Assembly: GCA_030737835.1 (NCBI GenBank)
Contig: CM060853.1
Coordinates: 10,970,034-11,034,033 of the forward strand
Source of the DNA: Acorus gramineus
Taxonomy: Eukaryota; Streptophyta; Magnoliopsida; Acorales; Acoraceae
DNA length: 64,000 nucleotides
Reading direction: 5' to 3'
In this document: in pieces, positions 12,886 through 22,185 of the stretch
Layout: each line of letters starts with the position of its first letter
How positions within the stretch are numbered: position 1 is the first letter of the stretch
Program-made: the position numbers and the translations under genes
Notes under the pieces: model-generated
The model's input: the letters and a program-made list of their open reading frames with translations, nothing else
Told to the model about the DNA's origin: nothing
Database searches by the model: none

Positions 12886-13245
12886 GTCCCAATATCCTAT
12901 GTCACCATATTGAGGGGTGAGGGTGAGGGTGTGGTGGGCCGGCGATGTGGCGACCCACTGGGTTTGTGTAAGGATGATTATCAGCCTATTAAGTCCCAAT
13001 ATCTTATGTCACCTATTGAGGGGTGAGGGTGAGGGTGCAGTGGGTTGGCGATAGCGACCCACTGGTTTGTGAAGTCCCAACATCCTTTGTCACCTATTGA
13101 GGGGTGATGGTGAGGGTGAGGGTGCAGTGGGTTGGCGATAGCGACCCACTGGTTTGTGAAGTCCCAACATCCTTTGTCACCTATTGAGGGGTGAGGGTGA
13201 GGGTGAGGGTGTAGTGGGTTGGCGGTAGCGACCCACTGGATTGTA
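12886..13245 (+). repeat. Minisatellite with TGAGGG runs inside the solo LTR
   Basis: Four copies of a roughly 85-100 bp unit reading 'gtcccaa..tcct..gtcacc..attgagggg', then TGAGGG repeats, then 'tgggttggcgatagcgaccca'. Each holds three or more GGG runs spaced by two or three bases, which meets the usual G-quadruplex pattern on the element's sense strand. The complete element's LTRs hold shorter versions (about 19715-19840 and 27640-27765). Confidence 0.8.
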
Positions 13246-13843
13246 TAGTTGTTGCCATTTTGTGGCTTGTAAAATGATGATTGTGGATTATAGCATCTGG
13301 TTGTGGTTAATATAAGCTGTGATGCATGGGTTGTGCTGTTCACTGAGCGTGTGGCTCACCCCTCGCATAATATTTTCTCCAGAGTCATCTGAGTCGGATC
13401 CAGAGGAGGAGCTCCCCGAGGGACTTCATCAGTAGCGGAGTAGCGCCGCGTCCCGTGAGTTTCAGAGGCTATCAGCATCCCTTGTGATTGTATGTATTTT
13501 TTTCCGTGCTTGGGCACGCGTCTATGTATTGTATTTGGATGTCATTGTATATATTGGCTCTCACAGGACAGTTGATTATGTATCGAGTCTGTAATATGTT
13601 TTTGGATTACAGATTCAGTCTTTTAGCTTCCGCAATTGGTGTATATATCATGTCAGCCCTGCTTTTGTTGTTGTGTTGTCATTTTAGTTGTTGTGTGAGT
13701 ATATTATTGAACTTCTGTTACTGATATCATATATACACTTGCCGCGTCCCGGGGTCGGCCGGTCCTGGGGCGTGACACCACGAGAGATAGTTGTTGCCTG
13801 AAATATCAAGTGCGGTGAATTCGAGTTTTGTAAGATTCGACAT

Positions 13844-14604
13844 GGTACATATCTCTATAAGAAAAATAAAATAATGTTACCACATGTATCGAGAATATAA
13901 ATAAAAATATAAACAATAAAACTTGAAGCATTAATTTTTACGAATTTTTTTTAAAATCATGGATTTACGAAAAAAATTCATACAAAAGGGACTACCTTTA
14001 TAAAAAAAAATGTGCATTATCCACTAAAATATTTCTACATTTAAAGACACAAATAGAATTGAATATGTTTATAGTCATTTAACATCAATTCAATATGATA
14101 TCATGTCTTTCAAGTTTGTGTATCATGTCAACATGAGTAGGTGATGGACAAAATTTTGATGGACTAGTATGTATGTTTTTAAGAGTATAAGAGATACTTT
14201 GTTCAAGAGGTGATGAACTTTGTTCAAAATGCATGAAGGCATGATTTATTAAAATAAAAAATGCTATCGTACAACTATTAGGTAATGAAATAAACACATG
14301 AAGAAACAGAAACTCTTATCTAAATGTAATAGGTTTACAAACAATTTTTTTTTTTTTTTAATACTATGCTATAGAAAATGCATAAAGAAATGCATTCTTA
14401 AAACAAATCTATAAAAGAATATAACACATGAGTATATTTAATTATGAAGCATAGAGTAAAAAAAACAAAAACCATTTTTCTTTATAAAAAAAAAATCATA
14501 AAATTATCTACCATGTTCTACACAAAATATAAGATAAGATTATGATGATTTGAGCATCATGAACTCACCAAAATACAAACCTCTTTAGCAAATTAGACAA
14601 GAGC
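13844..14604 (-). other. Untranslated leader of the copia element
   Basis: AT-rich sequence between the primer-binding site and the gag ATG at 13843. No coding frame or other repeat was recognised. Confidence 0.5.
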
Positions 14605-14622
14605 TTTGTCGTCCTGATAACG
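14605..14622 (-). other. Primer-binding site of the copia element
   Basis: Directly inside the 5' LTR the minus strand reads CGTTATCAGGACGAC. The TATCAG core matches the initiator-methionine tRNA-type site used by many plant copia elements, with differences downstream. Confidence 0.6.
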
Positions 14623-14896
14623 TGTTATAAACTAAGTAAAATATAACTACATAAACAAAATACATAAGCAAATAAAGAAGTAGAGAGATGTATTTATTCT
14701 TCAATTGTTGGTTGTGGAATACATGAGAAACCTCTTTATTTATAGGGTGCATAGAGGAATCCCAAAGGTGGGAAGTTAAAAGCCTATAGAGGTGAGGGGG
14801 GAGATAGTGGGGTGATTAATAGTGAGGGTTATGGAATTGAAAAGTAAGGGAGGTTATGGCTTGGAGGAGTGGTGGTTATCCACTATATTCACAACA
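14623..14896 (-). repeat. 5' LTR of the copia element
   Basis: Partner of 3747-4020 and the promoter-bearing LTR in element orientation. A CTATAAATA-like TATA box lies on the minus strand around 14736-14747. It is followed (in element direction) by the primer-binding site at 14605-14622. Confidence 0.95.
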
Positions 14897-14901
14897 GATT
14901 A

Positions 14902-15561
14902 TAATTTTTCTGATAAATTGTAAATACGTTTATTGTAACTGCTTAAAAGCAGTAAATAAGTAGTAGTTAATGTTTATTTAATAAGTTGTAAAACAATTTT
15001 TCACTCTACAATTATAAAAAATACCCCTAAACTGTAGAAGTAAAAAAATTAATTTATGTTTGATAAAATAAGTTATTTTTTACATATAAAATTAATTTTA
15101 TAAATATTTAAAATATCAAATTAACATAAGTAATATTTCAAAATCACTACAATATTTTTCAAATATTACACTTTAGAATTTTAATAAATTAAGTGACAAA
15201 TGGAATTATAAAAAAATAATGTATTTTTTGTAATAATAAAAATTTGAGAAGATGAAATGTGGTTTAATGATTTTTAGTGTAATAGTAAAAAAATAAATAC
15301 ACATATTATTAGTAAAAATGATTAAGGGCAAGAGTATCTAAATGAAAAAATTCAATGCATTTTATAAGCTATAACTCAAAAGCATCACTTTCCCAGTTTA
15401 GAAATTATGATTTTTTTAAGCTATTTTTAACTTAAATAAATTCTAATAAGTTTAAACAAACATGCAACAACTGCTTATTTTAAGCTCAAAGCTATAATCT
15501 ACAGCTTATAAATTTTAACAAAAATGTACAACATCAATGAGAACATAAAGCATATATTTTT
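14902..15561. other. AT-rich sequence, mostly the right half of the split MITE-like repeat
   Basis: Very AT-rich, no coding frame. It belongs up to about 15526 to the MITE-like element interrupted by the copia insertion. Confidence 0.4.
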
Positions 15562-16085
15562 TTAAAATGCTGTTACACACAAGTTTATTTCAACCCTAAT
15601 TCCAGTCTCATATACGTCGATATAAAATTATTAGAGTATAGACTCATCTCAGTGAAGTATATGCCTCGATAAATTTTTTTTTACATTTTTTATAAATACA
15701 TCCATGCAATTCAGTATAGTATATGCTTTATTTTTTTTATAAAAACATGTACCTCATTAAATGTGATATACTATTTTTAAAAATTCAAAACACTTGTAGA
15801 CTGAATTTAGGGCTGGAAAATGGAATTGCATGTAACATTTTATAAGATGTTGTCATACACAATTTTATTTTTATTATTTTTTTGTCTCAATTCTAATCTC
15901 ATATGTATTGATAGAAAATCACCGAGCATATGCTCACATTAACGAGGTACACGCTTCAATAGAAATTTTTTACATTTTCTACATATGCATCAATGCAATT
16001 TATTGTAGTACTTTATTTTTTATAATTAAAAAATTCAAAACAATTGTAGACTGAAATTAAAGCTAAAAATGGGATTGTATGTAAC
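15562..16085. repeat. Two diverged direct copies of a ~260-bp unit
   Basis: Copy A (15562-15836) and copy B (15837-16085) share, in order: an 'atg.tgt..tacacaa.tttattt' block, a 'taat..catat.t.gat..aaaat' block, 'catccatgcaatt', then 'ttcaaaaca.ttgtagactgaa' and a 'tgtaac' end. The match is clear but diverged. Related 'tatatgcctcg' words recur elsewhere in the window. No coding. Confidence 0.65.
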
Positions 16086-16318
16086 ATTATCTATTTTTTT
16101 ACTAAATTGAGCATATGCCATTTCATAAAAATCACATTTTATGTAATTTTATTATATTATGTGTCATGGTTTTGTTAGTACACTTGGTTATGTATGGAAA
16201 CGGATTTGAATGGATTCAGAATATGAAAGAATCTAGAATCCCAAAATTGGTAACACAAAAAAAATGGGATGTGCTTAATGTGTTCAACTTCTAAAGGCTC
16301 GTTTGGATAACCAGATTT

Positions 16319-16786
16319 TGTTGGGTTTATGTTAGGATGTATCATATCGAACTGTCATGATAAAACCATATTAGGGTAGGCACCTAATCGATATATTAAT
16401 TAAGATTTGATCTTAATTAATATTTAAAATGAATCTTTAAGATGAGGGAACAATATTTGCTTGTTAATTAGAAGATTATTTGGGGAATAAATTATTTATA
16501 TCTATAAATATCTTATAGGGTTTCATGGCAAAACTTGGCATGAAACAATGTGGAGATCCAAGGATTAGGTTAAGAAGGTTCTAAGAGAGAGGGTAACTCC
16601 GTGAGAGAGTTTGTGAATCTCTTACTATATTTTTGTATCTCCTGTTATAGTGGATCATCTGTTTTTGCCCCGTGGATATAGGCGTAGGCCAAACCACTTG
16701 TATCTTGTGTTCTTCGTGTGATGATATTCATTCTTGTGATTGATATATGGTTTTGTTGATGGCTTCTGTAGATTTGTTTACCAACA
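16319..16786 (+). mobile_element. Orphan copia-type LTR with adjacent primer-binding site
   Basis: Begins TGTTGGG and ends ACCAACA, giving the inverted termini TGTTGG/CCAACA. It contains a TATA-like 'atctataaatatc' near 16500 and is followed immediately by ATGGTATAAGAGCT (16787-16800), one mismatch from the TGGTATCAGAGC tRNA-iMet site. This is the 5' LTR of a plus-strand copia element. The leader continues to about 17420, where an older LTR begins; no gag or pol of this copy was found. Confidence 0.75.
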
Positions 16787-17420
16787 ATGGTATAAGAGCT
16801 CTAGGTTTCGACCAAAGAGAACGAGATCTAAAGAACGATGATTGACAACGACATGGGTCGATGATGGCGTACCATCGACAGATTTATTGTTGGAAGATCC
16901 AATAATGATGGTGTTGTACCGAGTTCGACATGGAAGTAAAGAAGAAAAAAGTCGAAAGGGGGGGGGGGGTGTGGTGTGAGATCCCTGGTTCTCGTTGCAT
17001 GCTCTTGCATGCCTCGGGAATAATAATAAAAAAGGGCCATGAAAACACCCATGAAATTCCCATGCTCATGCTGGAAGGTGCCAAATGTGAGGCACGAGTG
17101 TGGGTGTGGGTGCGGGCCGAGAGCATATGTACATGTGCAAAGGCATGTGCAAAGACGCAAGACGCAAGGCGGCTAGCAATGACGAGCGTGAAGTCGCCTA
17201 CACGAGACACGTGATGTGGCTAGTGAGTTCATGCGAAAGAAGAATATGGAACAATGCAACGGGGAGAAGGCGTTCTGAACCGAGTTCGGGAAAGGCAACG
17301 TCCCAGGTGGTTCTGGTAAAGGGTGAGTTTAGGTATTTGGAGCTCGCGAGCGCGTGGTGTAGCTTGTTCAAGATAGAGATCTGACGATTCTTCTTCAAAG
17401 ACGCACATGGAGGGTGCGAC
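16787..17420 (+). other. Leader remnant of the orphan copia element
   Basis: Primer-binding site followed by non-coding leader-like sequence containing a poly-G run near 16961-16970. No gag frame was recognised before the boundary with the next LTR at 17421. Confidence 0.4.
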
Positions 17421-19182
17421 TGTTATGGTTGTGTCACTTTTTAGCAGTCAAATATCATGTTTTAAGTTATTTTAAAAGTTTGAGCATTTAGTTTTAAAAT
17501 CTGACTGCATAATTGTTCTCCTAGTGCTAACATTAACCTACCTATAAATTTTCGTCGCATTGTGATGTCGTTTTAGAAATTATGCAATTTCAATTGGTAT
17601 CCCCGGGTTTAGCAGTTAATGGGTTTTGGTAAATGAGAATTTCTCAACTTGTCGTGGAAGCTTTCCTTCTGGTGTGGTGACTTTAGGCAAGTCTCACCCC
17701 CTCTCCAACCCTTAGTTCCTATTCCCTCTATTTGTGGTGAGGTTAAGCTTATGTATACCCCCTCTCTACCTCATCACACCAAAAACCCCCAAGTTTCTCA
17801 CTCTCTCCCTCTCATTTTTTTCACTCTCTCGAACTCCTCTTTTTTGGGTGGGTTGGTTGAGCTAGTGAAAGAAGAAGAGAAGGAGAGGAAGTAGAGAAGG
17901 TGAGAGGCTTGTGTATTCACTTTTGTTGCTTGACCTCCCCTTCCCCATTTATTGCTCTCTAATGCTCCCTCCCTGGCCCCCTTTCTTGTGTGTTCAGCAA
18001 TGAAGGAGTGGAAGTGAAGTAAAAGATGGTGAGAGTGCATATAAATGTGTGTGAGCCTATTTGTTTAGCTTGGTCTCTCTCTCTCTCTCTCTCTTTCAAA
18101 CTCTCTTCTAATTTTCCCCCCTCTTGTGATCTGTCCGGCCAGCAAAGAAGAGAAGTGGTGTTGGAAGAGAAGGTGGTGTGTGTTTGTGCTTGTGAAGCCC
18201 CCAATCACCTCTTCTCCTCTTCCTCCAAGAGGTACTCTCTCCCCCTCTCTTTTTTATGTCTTGTATGTGTTTGTGTTTATGTTTGTATGAGTGTGTGCCA
18301 TTGAATGTGGGTGTTGTTGGGAGATTGTTGTTATGTGTAATGGTTACTGCACATGAGGTGCTTGTGTTTATGCATGAATGGTGGTGGTTTTGTATTGTAG
18401 TAAGGCAGATTTCTGTCTTTTTACGATCTTTGTGGAACTAGTACCTAAATATATATTATAAGGATTGTGTCTTCATGTGATATGATCTTCCATGTGTTTA
18501 TATGCTATATATGAAATTTGGTGTCATAATATTATCTGTGTTGTAAGTTATAACCTGATTTGCATGGACTGTCTAGATTTGTGTGAGAATTGATCAGTTT
18601 TTGGAAATATTTTTATTTCGGGCATGTAAAGGCTAAATCAGATTATTATGTCTATACGGATTATGATCCCAATATATCAGAGAACGTGTATGATTTATTT
18701 CAGAATTGTTAGATGTGTATTTGGTGTTGTGGAGCTCAAAGAGTAGGGCTGTTTGCTGCAGATGCACTAGTTTTACATGACTGTGTCACTGAGTTATTTA
18801 TGCATGCTATAGGCAATATCGAGAGTTGGTGTCTTCATGAAGTAAGCTTGTATATGTGTCAGGAAGCTTCACATTTGATTTGAGCACCATTGGTTGTAGG
18901 GTTTAGAAGTTATGGCATTTTTGTTCATGCGATTGTGTTGCCATGGGAGTGCCTCGCCCGCTGCCCGCCCCACCCCGCGCACTATCCTGCGCCAGGGATC
19001 ATGTTTATAATTCATTTATTTAAGTTATGTTTGTCATGTTGTTTATCTATATTTTGTTGTATCTTGTGGATCTCGTAGACCGGATGCGCGATGATTCAAG
19101 TACCTGTGAGTGGTTTGATCCACTCCTTTTAGGAAACGCTCAATGCATGTAGTCCTACATCGCGTATCCATGTGACTGTATA
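17421..19182 (+). mobile_element. Old, diverged chromovirus-type LTR (5' part)
   Basis: Starts TGTTATGGTTGTGTCAC and then follows the order of motifs of the Tekay-like LTRs: 'taaaatctgactgcat', 'ttttcgtcgcattgtgatg', 'tatccccgggttt', a CT-rich block, and near 19070 'gatctcgtagaccggatgcgcgatga' followed by 'gtgagtgg'. Similarity is patchy, so it is a relative or an old copy. It is cut at 19182 by the young element. The continuation after 30055 could not be matched confidently. Confidence 0.6.
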
Positions 19183-22137
19183 TGTCACGCCCCAGGGCGG
19201 CCGTCCCCGGGACGCGGCAAGTGTATATATGATATCAGTAACATGAAACCAACAATAAGCCACAAACAATCACTAAAACGACACACAGATAAAAGTAGGG
19301 CTGACATAATATATACACCGAGTGCGGAAGCTAAATGACTGAGTCTGTAGTCAAAACATACTACAGACTCGATACATAATCATAAGTCCTGTGAGAGCCA
19401 ACATGCCCATATATATACACAACAAAATCCAAATGTAATCCAACTAAGTGCCCAAGCACAGAACATATACGTACAACAGAAAGAAGGGTGCTGATGGCCT
19501 CAAAACTCGTGGGACGCGGCGCTGCCCTCTGCCGGAGTCGTCGCCCGAGAAGCTCCTCCCTCAGATGGCACTGAAAAAGACAATATGCGAGGGGTGAGCC
19601 ACACGCTCAGTGAATAGCACAACCCAATGCATACAGTTCATATTAACAGTGTTCATTCATAGCAGCATAAACATCACAATCCGGGGGTTCGTCACATCGC
19701 CGAACCGCCATACCCTTACCCTCACCCTCACCCTCAACGGGCGACCTAGGATATTGGGACTTAGTGGGTTTATAATCATCCTTACGCAAACCTGTGGGTC
19801 GTCGCATCGCCGGCCCACCATACCCTCACCCTCACCTTTCAACAGGTGACTTAGGCTCTTGGGACTGACTAGGCTGTTGGTCACCCTTGGTCCACCGATA
19901 GTCTCTCCTCACTCCGCGGTTGTTTGGCCACTCCCATGTTCAGCACAGTCCTTCATCAAACCAGGAGGCGCCTACTAGTGGGAGCCCCTGCACGGGACAA
20001 CCTGTCTAACGCCGAGGTAGTCTCTAACGGATCCAACGCAGGGCAACAGGACAGCCTATCCATCGCATATGATCCACTCGGATCCGCTGACAGCATCTCT
20101 CCACAATCCTAATGTCTTGAATTCCTCAGAATTCCACCAGCGCGCATAACCAGGATGCGGGGACTTAATCAAGGCATAAGAGGGGAAAAAGAGACCCTGA
20201 GAGGGTAACCCGAGGTCCCGATGTAGGACATCCGACAACCAAACGAGGAACACGGAGTACCCTAACCCGGGTCTCAGTGTTAACCTCGCAAGGCCCCCTT
20301 ATATTCCCTAAACATGCTATCTATTAAAACAGTTTGCATTTAATTAAATAAACCAAACTAATAGGACACATGTACAGGTCGGGCTGTCCTAGCATGATAA
20401 CAGGGAGGCAGGATGCATGGCTCATGCACAATCCTAAGGGTGCAAGTCCCTAACATACAATCTAGGGCGGCATGCAAATCTACACACACACATCATGCTT
20501 ACATGGATTATAATTACAACAGTTAATATAACCATACGCCCCAGGGGAGATCGGTACACGCCCAAGGCATGTAACGACTCCCGAACTGGGTAGGGTCGTC
20601 CCACTCACCGGAAATCGGGTCGACGCGCGACCGTCCGTCGAGATCTGCAAGACAAGGTATTAACTGGTTAGAATAAATCCACAGTTATCCCAAAAATACA
20701 CAACACACGCAATTAAATACACAACATCCCCAAACAACACCCAACACCCCTTCCGGCAACCACCCGCGGCCTCGGCAAGCACCCGCGGCCTCGGCAACCG
20801 CCCGCACGGCCTCGGCAACCACCCGCAGGGCCTCGGCAACCGCCCGCACGGCCTCGGCAACCACCCGGGTGCACCGCCCGGGGCCCCGCGCGTCCACCGA
20901 GCCCAGCCGCGGCAGCCCGCACGCCGTGCGCATGCTCCTCGCCCCGCGCGCACCTCCGCAGCTCCGCCGCGCCCCGCGCACGCCTCCGCGCGCGCCCCCG
21001 CACCCCGTGCGCTCCGCCCAGCCCTCGGCCAGCACCTCCGCCAGCCCCTCGCGCGTCCAGCACCTCGGCCAGCACCTCCGCGCGCCCTAGCACTTCGGTC
21101 AGCACCTCCTCGCGCACCTCGCGCCTCGGCCAGCACCTCCTCGCGCGCCTAGCACCTCGGCCAGCACCTCCTCGCGCGCCTGAGGCCACCAGCCCACACT
21201 CACGCCCTGCCAGCCCCTCCAGCACACCAGCACGAGCAAGGCAGCCAGCCCCCGACCCGCGCACGTCCGCGCGCATGCCGCGCGCACGCACGTCCGCGCG
21301 CGCACGCGCGCCTGCCCGCGCGCACCCGACCTGCGCGCGGCCTGGGCTGCTGTCGCCGCTGCCTGCTGCCTGGGACAGACCCCCACTTGGTCCGAGCACC
21401 ACCACCACCATCCCTCGGCCACCCTTAGCCTCCGACCTCTCCCAACCACCCCGGCAGCCCCTTAACCACCCTCCACACGCCCAAAACCTCCCCTAACAAG
21501 CATCTAATCAAGAGAAGCAAGGGAAGGGAAGCTTACCCGAAGCAAGGAGAGGAGAAGAAGAGGGTCCGGGAGCTCCTTTCGCGCCGAAACTCCTCCCAAA
21601 CGGTCTCTACCCGCTAGATCTCTTCCCACCTCCGAAATGGGTCCGGGCTGAGGAGAAGAGAGGGTGGAAGGGAGGGCAAAACTCGCCGAAAATCGGATTT
21701 GAAAGTACCCGCGCGTAGATCGGGACCCGATCTACACTTTTCGTGCTTTGGGTTTTCGATTTTGAGGGGTGCAAGGGGCTCGAACGTGAGAAAAAGAGAG
21801 AGGGGAGAGAGAGAGATCACGTCGGAGGAGATGATGAATAGTGTAGGCGTAAATTTTGATTTCTTTATATATAGGGCGCAACTTAAAAACCCGGATACGC
21901 CCCGGAACTACGAAATTTTTGCAAACGATGCCGGAATTCGATGAAATTTTCATGAGTGGCTCAAAATGGCACCAGGACACATAATATGCAGTTAGATTTT
22001 CAATCGGAGTCCTCTAACTCGGACAATAGCTAACAGTCCAAAATTATGCGGTTCCGATCGAAAAACCCTGAAAATTTTAAAACTGCAAAAATGCTCCAAT
22101 GATTGCCAATAGGCCAAAAAGTGACACATATATAACA
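19183..22137 (-). repeat. 3' LTR of the chromovirus
   Basis: 2955 bp, TGTCACGCCCC ... ATATATAACA on the plus strand. Contains CCCTCA repeats near 19715, a roughly 20-bp 'cctcggcaaccgcccg' minisatellite (20750-20870), a roughly 37-bp GC-rich minisatellite (21040-21185), and a CTATATATAAAG TATA-like motif on the minus strand near 21863-21875. Confidence 0.95.
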
Positions 22138-22153
22138 TTCTCCCCCCCTTAGG
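22138..22153 (-). other. Polypurine tract of the chromovirus
   Basis: The minus strand reads CCTAAGGGGGGGAGAA directly before the 3' LTR. Confidence 0.88.
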
Positions 22154-22185
22154 AAATTTTGTCCTCAAAATAAATACAAGAACAT

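Larger units (their letters stand above)
8948..13777 (+). mobile_element. Solo LTR of a Tekay-like chromovirus inserted in copia gag
   Basis: Begins TGTTATATATGTGTCAC and ends GGGGCGTGACA, the same termini as the LTRs of the complete element at 19183-30055 but in the opposite orientation. It is flanked by CCACG on both sides (8943-8947 and 13778-13782), and no internal gag-pol is present, so it is a solo LTR left by LTR-LTR recombination. The apparent 4830 bp includes a 1330-bp tandem duplication; the uninterrupted LTR is 10278-13777 (3500 bp). The long reading frames at about 11.1-12.2 kb are GC-rich, low-complexity shadows, not genes. Confidence 0.93.
7938..13843 (-). pseudogene. Copia gag split by a solo LTR
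   Basis: The start ATG is at 13843 (MSNLTKLEFTALDISGNNYL). After TCGTGG the frame is interrupted by the insertion at 13777-8948 and resumes at 8947 (ILDAEIHFDAMNLGNTI). Counting the duplicated CCACG once, 13843-13783 plus 8947-7938 gives 1071 nt, a single frame of 356 residues plus a stop. The interruption is therefore purely the insertion. The C-terminal part has an RG-rich stretch (RGRGHGHGRGRGRGQ) and a CCHC knuckle, CYRCGGKGHWSRTC, that binds the element RNA in this family. A second partial copy of gag (10277-9741) arises from the tandem duplication. Confidence 0.9.
3747..14896 (-). mobile_element. Degenerate Ty1/copia LTR retrotransposon with a nested solo LTR
   Basis: Two 274-bp LTRs (3747-4020 and 14623-14896) bound the element. 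The flanking target-site duplication is GATTA (3742-3746 and 14897-14901). Coding runs on the minus strand in the copia order gag, protease, integrase, reverse transcriptase, RNase H. By hand alignment the LTRs differ at about 19 of 274 positions, so the insertion is not recent. Gag is split by a 5-kb insertion (8948-13777) and pol carries stops and frameshifts, so the copy cannot move by itself. The LTR/PBS region resembles Ivana/Oryco-type plant copia elements, but I did not classify the lineage formally. Confidence 0.95.
3695..15526. repeat. AT-rich MITE-like element split by the copia insertion
   Basis: The left flank of the copia element begins CATGTTTGTTACAGC at 3695. The right flank ends TTTTAACAAAAATG near 15526, roughly the reverse complement; a second, similar inverted motif (AAACAAACATG) ends at 15464. 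Both flanks share AT-rich words such as 'tagattata' and 'cttataaatt'. Removing the copia element leaves about 680 bp bounded by imperfect terminal inverted repeats, which fits a MITE. Its own target-site duplication is not clear and the superfamily is not assigned. Confidence 0.4.

Noticed and set aside
12886-13245. Possible telomeric repeat or CRISPR-like array
   Set aside because: The TGAGGG units are not the plant TTTAGGG repeat. The longer units are a tandem minisatellite without unique spacers, in plant DNA.
18026-18304. Small plus-strand frame with a Cys-rich tail
   Set aside because: Lies in the CT-rich part of the old LTR; repeated TCTCTC and TGTGTTTG sequence explains the residues.
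20660-21500. Gly/Arg/Ala-rich frames of 116-232 codons, repeated at 28605-29534
   Set aside because: Same GC-rich LTR core present in both LTRs of the chromovirus; open in several frames at once, no start context or domain.
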